Positions 41,528 through 50,738 of a stretch of 64,000 bases of DNA are shown here, piece after piece. Where the stretch lies: NCBI GenBank assembly GCA_003574885.1, contig PJFC01000001.1, forward strand, positions 930,001-994,000, read 5' to 3'. Positions within the stretch are counted from its first letter, which is position 1, and the number at the start of each line of letters is the position of its first letter. The notes beneath the pieces were generated by a model that did not search any database, was not told the origin of the DNA, and saw nothing but the letters and a program-made list of their open reading frames with translations. Position numbers and translations under genes: made by a program. Source of the DNA: Geobacter sp. (GTDB lineage: Bacteria > Desulfobacterota > Desulfuromonadia > Geobacterales > Geobacteraceae).

Positions 41528-43006
41528 CTAGTCCCTAGTTCCTAGTCCCTGCTGTGCAGCCAGATAATGATTCACCGGTCCGTGCCCCTTACCCAGGGGC
41601 TGGGCGAGTTTTATGGCGGCGGTGATGAACTCCTTTGCCAGGCCGACGGCCAGGGGGAGAGGTTCCCCCTGGGCCAGGAAGGTGGCGATGGCGGAGGCGA
41701 GGGTGCAGCCAGTGCCGTGGGTGTTCCTGGTCAGAATACGGGGGGCCGGGTAGCGGGTAAAGGCACTGCCGTCGTAGAGGATGTCCACCGCCGTTCCGTC
41801 GGGGAGGTGCCCCCCCTTGATCAGCACATTGCGGACCCCCAGCTTGTGGATGCGTCGGGCCGCTTCTTCCATCCCCGCTTCGTCCATGATGGAAAGTCCC
41901 GACAGATTTTCCGCCTCCGGCACGTTGGGGGTGAGGAGATAGGTGAGGGGGAGAAGCCGTGCTTTCAAAGTGTTAACGGCGGTGGCGTCGATAAGGCTGG
42001 CTCCCCCCTTGGCGATCATTACCGGATCGACAACCACGACGCGCCGGCCGAATTCCTGGAGCCGGTCCGCAACCTCTTCGACAATTCCCGCACTATGAAG
42101 CATGCCGGTCTTGACCACATCCACCGGGATGTCGCTCAGGACGGCAGTGAGCTGCTCTCCCACGAATCCGGCCGGAATGCCGTGGATGCCGGACACCCCC
42201 CGGGTATTCTGGGCGGTGAGGGCGGTAATGACCGAGGAACCGTAACTGCCGAGGAGGGTGATGGTTTTCAGGTCGGCCTGGATGCCGGCGCCCCCCCCCG
42301 AATCGCTGCCGGCTATGGTCAGCACCGACCCGCGCGGCATGGGAGCCTTCCGGTTGAAGAGGAGGGCAAGCTCGGCAGCGGCCAGGGCCGGTTCCTTCTG
42401 TCCGAGTACTCCGGAAATGACGGCAACAGCGTCCGCGCCGCTGTCGACAACCTTCCCTCCATTGTCCCGGTTGATGCCGCCGATGGCAACGATGGGAATG
42501 CCGATGTGCGGTCTGACGGCTGCCAGGGTTTCCGGGCCGACCAGGTGTTCGATATCCTTGCTTCCGGTCTGATACATGGCGCCGAAACCGATGTAGTCAG
42601 CGCCGGTCGCTTCCGCACGTTGCGCTTCCTCCAGGTTGTGGGTGGAGACGCCGATAAGTTTTCTGGGTCCCAGAATGCGCCGGGCCTCCGCAGGGTCGCC
42701 GTCCTCCTGTCCAAGATGTACGCCGTCAGCGTCAAGCTCTTTTGCCAGCTGCACGTCGTCGTTGATGATGAAGGTGACACCTGCCGCTTCGCAGATATCG
42801 CGCAATTCTCTTCCCATGGCGGCTTTGGCCGCCGGGTCCCGCTCCTTGTCCCGGTACTGGAGCACGGAGATGCCGCCGCCGACGGCTTCCCGTACCCTTT
42901 CGGGCAGGCAGTTCCCGTGGTCGGTGACAAGGTAGACCCCCGTGATCCGGGTTTCAGTAGCCTCACGATCCACCACGAGCTTGAGAAAATCCTGGTTGCG
43001 CTTCAT
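41528..43006 (-). CDS. thiED: bifunctional thiamine-phosphate synthase / HMP(-P) kinase (ThiE-ThiD fusion)
   Basis: A 492-residue fusion. The N-terminal ThiE domain (about 20-215) shows GVYLVTDHG, QYRDKERD and DGVHLGQEDGDP; the C-terminal ThiD domain (about 225-490) starts VLTIAGSDSGGGAGIQAD and has NTHGTGCTLASAIA. Together they phosphorylate HMP-P and join it to the thiazole. I place the start at ATG 43006. The upstream in-frame GTG (43063) lies inside a terminator hairpin of the riboswitch, so it cannot be the normal start. The ribosome site before 43006 is weak (CGAG); ATG 43012 is an alternative. Confidence 0.93.
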   Translation of the reverse strand: MKRNQDFLKLVVDREATETRITGVYLVTDHGNCLPERVREAVGGGISVLQYRDKERDPAAKAAMGRELRDICEAAGVTFIINDDVQLAKELDADGVHLGQEDGDPAEARRILGPRKLIGVSTHNLEEAQRAEATGADYIGFGAMYQTGSKDIEHLVGPETLAAVRPHIGIPIVAIGGINRDNGGKVVDSGADAVAVISGVLGQKEPALAAAELALLFNRKAPMPRGSVLTIAGSDSGGGAGIQADLKTITLLGSYGSSVITALTAQNTRGVSGIHGIPAGFVGEQLTAVLSDIPVDVVKTGMLHSAGIVEEVADRLQEFGRRVVVVDPVMIAKGGASLIDATAVNTLKARLLPLTYLLTPNVPEAENLSGLSIMDEAGMEEAARRIHKLGVRNVLIKGGHLPDGTAVDILYDGSAFTRYPAPRILTRNTHGTGCTLASAIATFLAQGEPLPLAVGLAKEFITAAIKLAQPLGKGHGPVNHYLAAQQGLGTRD

Positions 43007-43030
43007 ATGCATCTCGAAAAAAGCGGGCTC

Positions 43031-43069
43031 AAAAAACGAAAAAGCCGCGACAGTAATGTTCACGGCTTT
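43031..43069 (-). terminator. TPP riboswitch expression-platform terminator
   Basis: On the minus strand AAAGCCG pairs with CGGCTTT around a 15-base loop, followed by TTTTCGTTTTTT. It lies between the TPP aptamer and the thiED start and would end transcription when TPP is bound. Confidence 0.8.
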
Positions 43070-43099
43070 CCACTGCCAATAGTCAGTGAATAGGGGCCG

Positions 43100-43318
43100 C
43101 TTTCCTACGCCGGTGTAAACCGGATCAGGTTCAAAGGGTTTCCACTTCGTGGGGAAATGCCATTTTTCCGCAATCTCTGCGTTGATCTGCGGGATCGCTT
43201 GTGCGGCGTACCTCTCAGTACGCCTCCGCGCAATCCCTTGATCGCCTTGACCTTACGAAAAACTGACATTTCCTGGGATTTCTGTGGATCTCAGTTCTTG
43301 CGAACTCCCCCAGCTGGC
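43100..43318 (-). promoter_or_regulatory. TPP riboswitch (THI element) with a large insertion
   Basis: The 3' half is textbook: CCCTTTGAACCTGATCCGG, then ACACCGGCGTAGGAAA (43140-43101). The 5' half is also clear: GGGGGAGTTCGCAAGAACTG followed by AGA (P3 hairpin and the CTGAGA motif, about 43313-43288). They are normally about 20 bases apart; here about 145 bases separate them, most of it one long palindrome (43153-43273). It controls the thiED-thiC operon. Whether the insertion leaves binding intact cannot be judged by eye. Confidence 0.88.
43153..43273. repeat. 121-bp palindromic element inside the TPP aptamer
   Basis: Ends are GGAAATG and CATTTCC. Further inside, TTTTTC/GAAAAA, GCGGGATCGC/GCGCAATCCC-type arms and the central GGCGTAC-CTCTCA-GTACGCC pair. 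The whole piece can fold into one long hairpin. A related sequence lies upstream of selD (44622-44741). Confidence 0.7.
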
Positions 43319-43484
43319 TGTTCGATTGTGACCACGCAGACTACGGGATTTTTCCCCATAAGTCAATGGATTTTCCGGTTTTTGGCTTTACAGGGGAGGG
43401 GTTAAGTGGTAGAAAAAAGCCGGGACTCAGGACTCGGCACCTGGAACTCATAATTCAAAATTTATAATTCAAAATTGGATTCCT

Positions 43485-44624
43485 ATGGACAGTCGTCCCA
43501 CGTTGGCAGAAATCGACCTGGCGGCACTTCGGCACAACTTTGGCCAGGTCCGCAACGCAATCCCCCCTGACCGTGGCATTCTGGCAATTGTAAAGGCGGA
43601 TGCCTATGGCCATGGTTTCATGGACATTTCCCTCGAACTGGAATCCCTCGGGGTGACCGCCTTCGGCGTGGCTTTCCTGGCCGAAGGAATCCAGTTGCGC
43701 AAAAGCGGCATCGACCGGCCGATTCTCCTCCTTGGTGGTATCTATCCGGGGCAGGAGAAGAAGTGTGTCGGGTTCAACCTGTCCACGTCCCTCTTCAGTA
43801 TCGAGCAGGCCCGGACCCTTAACGACACCGCTGGCCGGCTCTACCGCAAGGCACGGGTCCATGTGAAGATCGACACCGGCATGGGAAGGCTCGGAATCCC
43901 CGCTGCCGAGGCAGGCTCCTTTTTCCGGGAACTAAAGGAGCTTCCCCACCTCGACCTGGAGGGGATCATTTCCCACTTTGCCTCTGCCGACGAACTGGAC
44001 GAAACCGGCTGCGATTACACCGGCAGGCAGGCAGGGCTGTTCGCGGCTGCCCTTGCGGAGGCCCATGGTCAGGGCTTTACCCCCCGCTACGTGCACATCG
44101 CCAACAGTGCCGCCATTTTCAGCCAGAAGCTTCCCTTCTGCAACCTTGTTCGCCCCGGCATCGTCCTCTATGGCGCGCTCCCTTCCGCCGATTTTGCCGG
44201 CAAACTGGATCTCAAGCCGGTGCTCCGCCTGAAAAGCCGGGTCGCCATGCTCAAGTGGGTCGATCCGGGAACTAGCATCAGCTATGCCCGCCGCTATACC
44301 GCTACCGATCGTCGGCTCATCGCCAGCGTGCCGGTGGGGTATGCCGACGGATACAACCGTGCTCTCACCAACCGGGGGGAAGCCCTCATCCGCGGTCAGC
44401 GGGCACCGGTAGTAGGAACGGTCTGCATGGACTGGATCATGTTCGACGTGACTCACGTTCCAGGTGTGGCGGTAGGAGACGAGGTGACCCTTCTCGGCTG
44501 CGACGGCAACGGCAACTGCATCCACGCCGAAGAGCTGGCGGAGAAAGCAGGAACCATCCCCTACGAGATTTTCTGCGGAATCAGCAAGAGGGTGCCGCGC
44601 ATCTATCTTAACAGCTCGCGCTGA
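43485..44624 (+). CDS. alr: alanine racemase
   Basis: A 379-residue PLP enzyme that converts L- to D-alanine for peptidoglycan. The PLP Lys is in [11 protein letters not shown] near residue 38 and the catalytic Tyr in [12 protein letters not shown] near 272; the barrel segments [12 protein letters not shown] and the C-terminal [12 protein letters not shown] are standard. ATG 43485 comes after a repeated ATAATTCAAAATT and lacks a good ribosome site (only GGATTCCT). The gene is divergent from the thiamine operon; about 160 bases of AT-rich sequence separate it from the riboswitch. Confidence 0.96.
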   Translation: MDSRPTLAEIDLAALRHNFGQVRNAIPPDRGILAIVKADAYGHGFMDISLELESLGVTAFGVAFLAEGIQLRKSGIDRPILLLGGIYPGQEKKCVGFNLSTSLFSIEQARTLNDTAGRLYRKARVHVKIDTGMGRLGIPAAEAGSFFRELKELPHLDLEGIISHFASADELDETGCDYTGRQAGLFAAALAEAHGQGFTPRYVHIANSAAIFSQKLPFCNLVRPGIVLYGALPSADFAGKLDLKPVLRLKSRVAMLKWVDPGTSISYARRYTATDRRLIASVPVGYADGYNRALTNRGEALIRGQRAPVVGTVCMDWIMFDVTHVPGVAVGDEVTLLGCDGNGNCIHAEELAEKAGTIPYEIFCGISKRVPRIYLNSSR

Positions 44625-44741
44625 AAAACGCCCATCTGCGTTGTTCCGCTTCTGTCCGCGTCGCTGCGACATAGCGCTGTTTATGTCCGATGTTTGGGTA
44701 CTACGCCTCACTCCTCGGCCTTGCGCGCCTAGCATCTGGAC
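44622..44741. repeat. palindromic intergenic element upstream of selD
   Basis: Begins AAAAACGCCCATCTGC (44627 on) and ends with an inverted relative, GCATCTGGACATTTTT. The inner part TACGCCTC and CTGCGTTG are shared with the insertion in the TPP riboswitch. It seems a second, less regular member of the same family. Confidence 0.5.
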
Positions 44742-44773
44742 ATTTTTGAGCACGAGAGGGAATACACTCGTAT

Positions 44774-45814
44774 ATGACAAGAAACAAGATCAAACTCACT
44801 GCCATGGTGAAAGCGGCCGGTTGAGCGGCTAAACTGGGCCCGGCGGGTCTGGAAGACGCTTTGCGCGGGTTGGAACGGGTTGCCGATCCGGCCCTGCTGG
44901 TTGGGATGGAGACTGCCGACGACGCCGGGGTCTACCGGCTGGGGGAGAGGCTTGCCCTGGTAGAGACCACCGATATCATTACTCCCCTGGTGGACGATCC
45001 GTTTACCTTCGGCCGAATCGCTGCCACCAATGCCCTGTCGGACGTCTATGCCATGGGGGGGAGGCCGGTTACCGCCATGAACCTGGCCTTTTTCCCCGCC
45101 TGTGCCCTCCCGCTGGAGGTGCTTGCGGAGATCCTTGCCGGCGGCCAGGCGGCGATGCGGGAGGCGGGGGTCTGCCTCGTGGGAGGGCATACGGTGGAGG
45201 ACGATGAGCTCAAATACGGGCTGGCCGTCACCGGCATCATTGATCCGGTCCGGATCGTGCGCAACTCCACGGCCCGCCCCGGCGACCGGCTGATTCTCAC
45301 CAAACCCCTCGGAACCGGCATCGTCACCACCGCCATCAAGGGGGATATGGTCTCCGGGAAGGTGGAGGCCGAAGCGGTCCGCTGGATGACGACACTTAAT
45401 GCCGTCGCTGCGGAGATCATGCTGGAATGCGGAGCGAGCGCCGCCACCGACGTTACCGGCTTCGGTCTCATCGGTCATGCCGCCGAGATGGCCCGTGGCG
45501 CCGGTGTCACCATCCGGTTGGAACGCCGGCAGGTGCCGGTCATGGCCGGTGTGGGGGAGCTGGTAGCCGACGGACTTGTCCCTGCCGGCTGCTACCGTAA
45601 CCGGGACCATTACGGGGTGATGGTGGCAGGGGAGGGGAGTACGGGGGATGAGTTTCTGCCGTTGTTTGACCCCCAGACCTCGGGGGGGCTCCTCATCTCC
45701 CTCGATCCCGCAGCCGCTGAACGCTTTCTGTCCATCGCTGCCGAACGGGGCTGCTTTGCCGTCGCTGTCGGCGATGTGTTGTCCCGTGGGGAACACCCAA
45801 TTGTCATCGCCTAG
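44774..45814 (+). CDS. selD: selenide, water dikinase SelD, selenocysteine-containing
   Basis: A 346-residue enzyme that makes selenophosphate from selenide and ATP, the selenium donor for Sec and modified tRNAs. The catalytic position is an in-frame TGA at 44822-44824: the protein reads [11 protein letters not shown], Sec, AAKLGP, where other SelD have Cys or Sec. Reading through TGA joins this N-terminus to the open frame that follows, with [34 protein letters not shown] and [11 protein letters not shown]. Just downstream GGCCC-GGC-GGGTC may act as the SECIS stem. ATG 44774 is 13 bases after GAGAGGG. The cell must hold SelA/B/C. Confidence 0.93.
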
Positions 45815-47072
45815 ACGCCTTGCCGTCGCCATCGATCTCGGTACCACCACCATCGCTGCATCCCTCCTGGATACGGCCACCGGCGAACGGCTTGCCATGG
45901 CTGGCGGACTCAACCCTCAGCGGCTTTACGGCGCCGACGTCGTTACCCGCCTTGAGGCCGCCCATGTCTCTGCCGATAATCGACGGAAGATGGCCGACCT
46001 TGCCAACGGGGCTCTGGCCGATCTGGTCGAGAAGCTGCTCGGCGAGGCCGGCGCCAGCACTGATGACCTGACCGGCGTCGCCATCGCCGGCAATCCGGCC
46101 ATGGAACATCTCCTTCTTGAATTGCCGGTGGAATCCCTCGCCTTCCCTCCCTACCGGCCGCTCTTTATCTCCGGCCGGACAATCATGACTGACGAGCTCG
46201 GGTGGAGCGTGACCTTGCCGGCAATGATCTTCCCCCTACCGGGTGGTTTCGTCGGCGGCGATCTGGTTGCTTTTCTCTACGGGCAGTTGCCAACCAGCCC
46301 CCAGTTGCCAGCCCCTAGCCCCTTCCTTTTCCTCGACCTGGGTACCAACGGCGAACTGGCTCTCCAGGTGGGAGAAAAGATATTCGCCACCTCGGCCGCC
46401 GCCGGCCCCGCCTTCGAGGGGGGGAACCTGGCCTGCGGCATGGCTGCACTGGCGGGAGCGATCCATCGGGTGACCATAACCGGCGACCGGCTGGAACTGT
46501 CCGTCATTGGTGGTGGCACCCCTTCAGGGATTTGTGGTTCCGGGGTAATCGAGGCCATTGCCGGACTTCTTCAGGCAGGTGTCATCGATTCAAGCGGCCG
46601 GCTCCTCACCCCTGCGGAAATTCCTTCCAACCTAGCTAACCGGGTGGAGGATGTAGCCGGTCAGCCCGCCTTCGTCCTCTACCGGGATGCCCGGACCACG
46701 GTCCACCTCTCCCAGGAGGACATCCGCCAGGTGCAGCTTGCCAAGGGCGCCATCCGGGCCGGCATGGAGGTCCTCTGCGAACGGGCCGGTATACGGTGCG
46801 ATGCCATCAGGGACGTGGTCCTGACCGGTTCCTTCGGTGCCGAGCTCTCCCTCCGCAGCCTAAAAAACCTTGGAATTTTCACCGAGAACATGGTAGAAAT
46901 TGCTAGTTTCGTCCGGGAGGGAGCTCTCCGGGGGGTAGAGCGAACACTCTCTTCTCCAGACGGTTTCGAACAGGTAGCACGCCTTGCCGAGATCATCCGA
47001 GTGATCCCCCTCTCCGGCACTCCTGCCTTTGAAAAGCACTTTCTTGACCAGCTGAATTTTCCCCGCGACTGA
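45801..47072 (+). CDS. ASKHA-domain protein (RACo C-terminal-like, DUF4445)
   Basis: A 423-residue ATPase-fold protein: [18 protein letters not shown] at the start is the phosphate-1 motif of the ASKHA superfamily, with [13 protein letters not shown] and [13 protein letters not shown] later. It resembles the C-terminal part of reductive activators of corrinoid proteins (RACo, RamA) but has no N-terminal ferredoxin domain. It overlaps the end of selD. Start is uncertain: TTG 45801 has GGGGAAC in place, while ATG 45774 and GTG 45786 are alternatives. Target unknown. Confidence 0.85.
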   Translation: MSSPRRLAVAIDLGTTTIAASLLDTATGERLAMAGGLNPQRLYGADVVTRLEAAHVSADNRRKMADLANGALADLVEKLLGEAGASTDDLTGVAIAGNPAMEHLLLELPVESLAFPPYRPLFISGRTIMTDELGWSVTLPAMIFPLPGGFVGGDLVAFLYGQLPTSPQLPAPSPFLFLDLGTNGELALQVGEKIFATSAAAGPAFEGGNLACGMAALAGAIHRVTITGDRLELSVIGGGTPSGICGSGVIEAIAGLLQAGVIDSSGRLLTPAEIPSNLANRVEDVAGQPAFVLYRDARTTVHLSQEDIRQVQLAKGAIRAGMEVLCERAGIRCDAIRDVVLTGSFGAELSLRSLKNLGIFTENMVEIASFVREGALRGVERTLSSPDGFEQVARLAEIIRVIPLSGTPAFEKHFLDQLNFPRD

Positions 47073-47130
47073 ATTCACGGCGGCACACCCCATATATCAG
47101 AATCCTATTTCACTTCAAAAGGAGTAGACC

Positions 47131-48696
47131 ATGGCAAAAATTACCCGTGCACTTATCAGCGTTTCCGACAAGACCGGCATCGTAGAATTCTCCCGGGAGT
47201 TGTCTTCTTACGGCGTGGAGATCCTTTCCACTGGCGGTACCGCAAAAATGCTTCGCGAGGCGGGGCTGGCGGTGAAGGACGTTTCGGAATTCACCGGTTT
47301 TCCCGAGATGCTGGATGGCCGGGTCAAGACTCTCCATCCCAAGGTCCATGGCGGTCTCCTCGGCATGCGTGGCAACCCCGAGCACGTGGCGACCATGAAG
47401 GCCCACGGCATCGAGCCGATCGACATGGTGGTGGTGAACCTCTATCCCTTCGAGGCGACGGTGGCCAAGCCCGGCTGTACCCTGGAGGATGCCATCGAGA
47501 ATATCGACATCGGCGGCCCGACCATGCTCCGTTCGGCGGCCAAGAACAACGCCGACGTGACCGTCGTTGTGGACCACAACGACTACCGGACGGTACTGGA
47601 CGAAATGAAGGCCTCCGGGGGTGCAGTGGCACCCGCAACCAATTTCCGTCTGGCGGTGAAGGTCTATCAGCACACCGCCGCCTACGACGGAGCCATCTCC
47701 AACTGGCTGGGTAAAAAGCTCGGTGAGGAGGATGCCACGTTCCCGCCGACCCTTACCTTTCAGTTCAAAAAGGCCCAGGGAATGCGCTACGGCGAGAATC
47801 CTCACCAGTCGGCGGCCTTCTATGTGGAGCGGGACGTGAAAGAAGCATCGGTGGCCACCGCCCGGCAGCTTCAGGGGAAGGAGCTTTCCTACAACAACAT
47901 CGGCGACACCGATGCTGCCCTTGAGTGTGTCAAGCAGTTCAACGAGGGGCCGGCCTGTGTCATAGTCAAACATGCCAACCCCTGCGGTGTCGCCATCGGT
48001 TCGTCACTTCTGGAAGCCTACGACCGTGCCCACAAGACCGATCCCGAATCGGCCTTCGGTGGTATCATCGCCTTCAACGGCGAACTGGACGAGGCAACGG
48101 CACAGGCCATCGTGGATCGGCAGTTCGTGGAGGTGATCATCGCCCCGAAGGTTTCCGCCGCGGCCAGCGCGGTGGTGGCGGCCAAGAAAAACGTGCGGCT
48201 CCTGGAGTGTGGCCAGTGGTCGGCCGAACCAGGACAGCGCCTCGACATGAAGCGGGTCAACGGCGGACTGCTGGTCCAGGATACCGATCTTTCCCTCCAC
48301 GGTGAACTGAAGGTCGTGACCAAGCGGCAGCCGACGGAGAAGGAGATGATAGACCTCCTCTTCACCTGGCGGGTGGCCAAGTTCGTCAAGTCCAACGCCA
48401 TCGTCTACGGCCGGGACGGCATGACCATCGGCGTCGGTGCCGGTCAGATGAGCCGGGTCAACTCGGCCCGCATCGCTGCTATCAAGGCGGAGAATGCCGG
48501 ACTTGAGGTAAAGGGGGCGGTTATGGCTTCGGACGCCTTCTTCCCGTTCCGGGACGGCCTGGACAATGCGGCCGAGGCAGGTATCAGGGCGGTTATCCAG
48601 CCGGGGGGAAGCATGCGGGACGCGGAGGTCATCGCCGCAGCCGACGAGCATGATATTGCCATGGTCTTCACGGCCATGCGTCATTTCCGGCATTGA
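47131..48696 (+). CDS. purH: bifunctional AICAR transformylase / IMP cyclohydrolase
   Basis: A 521-residue enzyme for the last two steps of IMP synthesis. The N-terminal MGS-like cyclohydrolase (about 1-195) opens [18 protein letters not shown] and has [13 protein letters not shown]; the transformylase part shows [12 protein letters not shown] near 222 and [11 protein letters not shown] near 280, with the [18 protein letters not shown] segment near 430. AAAAGGAG precedes the ATG. It lies in a region with purD and purE, though a membrane-protein gene separates it from purD. Confidence 0.97.
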   Translation: MAKITRALISVSDKTGIVEFSRELSSYGVEILSTGGTAKMLREAGLAVKDVSEFTGFPEMLDGRVKTLHPKVHGGLLGMRGNPEHVATMKAHGIEPIDMVVVNLYPFEATVAKPGCTLEDAIENIDIGGPTMLRSAAKNNADVTVVVDHNDYRTVLDEMKASGGAVAPATNFRLAVKVYQHTAAYDGAISNWLGKKLGEEDATFPPTLTFQFKKAQGMRYGENPHQSAAFYVERDVKEASVATARQLQGKELSYNNIGDTDAALECVKQFNEGPACVIVKHANPCGVAIGSSLLEAYDRAHKTDPESAFGGIIAFNGELDEATAQAIVDRQFVEVIIAPKVSAAASAVVAAKKNVRLLECGQWSAEPGQRLDMKRVNGGLLVQDTDLSLHGELKVVTKRQPTEKEMIDLLFTWRVAKFVKSNAIVYGRDGMTIGVGAGQMSRVNSARIAAIKAENAGLEVKGAVMASDAFFPFRDGLDNAAEAGIRAVIQPGGSMRDAEVIAAADEHDIAMVFTAMRHFRH

Positions 48697-48739
48697 CGGA
48701 TGCTCATTCCTTATGGGACAGTCTTACACCGGTTCATAA

Positions 48740-50608
48740 ATGAAATTCCGGGCGTTTGACAGAATCAAACCGCATCTAGTGCCGCTCCTCATCCTTGTTC
48801 TGGTCGGTTGGGGTGTTTATGGTGCGAGTCTTGGGCATCAGTTCCTTTCCAATTGGGACGATAACAAGTACGTGACTGCCAACGAGGCGGCCCATGGATT
48901 TACACTTGCCCATGTCAAGGAAGTTTTCAGTACGTTTTACGTCGGTAATTATGCTCCGGTGCAGATGTTGTCCTACATGCTCGATTACAGTGTGTGGGGG
49001 CTTAGGCCCAGCGGCTTTATCTTCTGCAATATTCTTCTGCATCTACTCAACGCCCTGCTTTTATATGGCGTGATGTTTGCGGTTACCGGCCGACGATTGG
49101 GATCTTTTTTTGCGGCGGCGTTGTTCACGCTCCATCCCGTCCAGGTTGAGTCGGTGGCCTGGATATCCCAACGCAAGAATCTCTTGGCAATGTTCCTTTT
49201 CCTTCTTTCCTGGGGAGGATACATACGTTACCGTCATGCATCCTCCACCAGGATGGTGACATATGTTTGGTCGGTAGTCGCTTTTGCCCTGGCTCTGCTT
49301 GCGAAGTCGGTTGTTGTGGTTGCTCCGCTGATCTATCTGCTCTATGATTTCTGTTGCCTCGATCGGGACGGTCGTCAGCACTGGATTGCCAACAAGATCC
49401 CCTACCTGGTGGCTGCGGCGGCTGTGGCCGGAATCGCGCTGGTGAGTCAGCGACCTGAATATGGTGGCGGCATGACCAGTTATCATGGGGGGTCCCCTTG
49501 GGCGACACTCTTTACCATGCTGCCGGTGTTCGTCACGTACCTGCGGTTCCTGGTCTGGCCGGTCGGCCTGAGTGCTGTCTACGCGCCTTCCATTACGACC
49601 TCTCCTGACGGAGGGGTAATCCTGTCCTTACTTATTCTTCTTGCACTGGTTGTCGTTTGCTGGAAGCTCAGCCGTAGGGACCGGTTGTTTCTGCTCGGGA
49701 TGGGGGTTTTTTTTGTGGCACTGTTGCCGGTATCTCAGGTCGTGCCACTGGTTACCCTGATGAATGATCGCTACCTTTACTTCCCTCTCGTGGGGGCCGG
49801 AATCGTGTTTGGTCTGCTGGTTGACCGATGCGATGCTGCTTTTGCCGGTTACGGCAAGGCCGTGCTCCGTGGCGGCCTTTGTCTCCTCATGATGGTTCTG
49901 GCTGTGATTTCAGTCGAGCGTTCAAAGGTATGGTACGATGCCGTAACACTCTGGACGGATGCAGTGGAGAAAACTCCCCAGAGTAAAATTGCCTGGTTCG
50001 GTCTTGGCAATGCACTGCAAAATACCGCCCAACCTGATCGGGAGGGTCAGGCCCTGGCTGCCTATGAAAAGGCCTTGAGTCTTGATCGTACGTATCGGGA
50101 AGCTTTGGATAATATCAGTTACCTTCACCTTATGCGTGGCGAATTTGCCAAAGCCCGTGGTTATTTGGAGTGGGAAGTGACGGTGTATCCCGACAATGCT
50201 GACGCTTGGACAAATCTAGGGATATGTGCTTACTTGCAGAGGGATTTCAAAAGAGCGGAGTCAGCGTTCGTTCGTGTAAATAATCTTCGACCGGGATTGC
50301 CTGAAAATTTGATTACTATGGCGAATGTCAACCTGCATCTCGGTCGGACAGCAACGGCAGATGAATATTATCGCCGGGCGATTACTGCCGACAAATCATC
50401 AGCGGAGGTCCTTTACGGGCGAGGAGCGTATGCGGCTCTCAAGGGAGAGAATGCAACTGCTCTCGAATACGTGGGACGAGCTGTTGCAGCAGGGTATCGG
50501 GATTGTGTCTATATGCGGAATGACCCTGATATTGATGGGTTACGGCAGTTGCAAGAATTTCAGCGACTGCTTGAGTCCTGTTGTCGATCTGCCAGCAGTG
50601 GACTATGA
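48740..50608 (+). CDS. polytopic membrane protein with TPR repeats (TMTC-like, GT-C fold)
   Basis: A 622-residue membrane protein. The first about 400 residues hold ten or more hydrophobic helices, with a large extracytoplasmic first loop (FLSNWDDNKYVTANE, acidic pair typical of GT-C mannosyltransferases) and HPVQVESVAWISQRKNLLA, the signature of TMTC-type proteins. The C-terminal 200 residues are TPR repeats, for example AYEKALSLDRTYREALDNIS. It may transfer a sugar to exported proteins, or serve as an export factor; no experimental counterpart known to me. Start ATG 48740 has no strong ribosome site. Confidence 0.82.
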   Translation: MKFRAFDRIKPHLVPLLILVLVGWGVYGASLGHQFLSNWDDNKYVTANEAAHGFTLAHVKEVFSTFYVGNYAPVQMLSYMLDYSVWGLRPSGFIFCNILLHLLNALLLYGVMFAVTGRRLGSFFAAALFTLHPVQVESVAWISQRKNLLAMFLFLLSWGGYIRYRHASSTRMVTYVWSVVAFALALLAKSVVVVAPLIYLLYDFCCLDRDGRQHWIANKIPYLVAAAAVAGIALVSQRPEYGGGMTSYHGGSPWATLFTMLPVFVTYLRFLVWPVGLSAVYAPSITTSPDGGVILSLLILLALVVVCWKLSRRDRLFLLGMGVFFVALLPVSQVVPLVTLMNDRYLYFPLVGAGIVFGLLVDRCDAAFAGYGKAVLRGGLCLLMMVLAVISVERSKVWYDAVTLWTDAVEKTPQSKIAWFGLGNALQNTAQPDREGQALAAYEKALSLDRTYREALDNISYLHLMRGEFAKARGYLEWEVTVYPDNADAWTNLGICAYLQRDFKRAESAFVRVNNLRPGLPENLITMANVNLHLGRTATADEYYRRAITADKSSAEVLYGRGAYAALKGENATALEYVGRAVAAGYRDCVYMRNDPDIDGLRQLQEFQRLLESCCRSASSGL

Positions 50609-50738
50609 CTGTATTGAGTATCAGGCTGGCATGCCTTGACTGTTTGCGAGGTTGTGGAGCTGTTCGGGTGTAGTAATACACGGTTGCACTTTTTTGTAGT
50701 ATGACAGAACATTATTGTATAGCCTGAGAGGAGCGGTT

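Noticed and set aside
41460-41560. Simple CCTAGT-type repeats between thiED and thiC as a regulatory element
   Set aside because: They are short degenerate repeats without symmetry or known motif, so only noted as low-complexity sequence.
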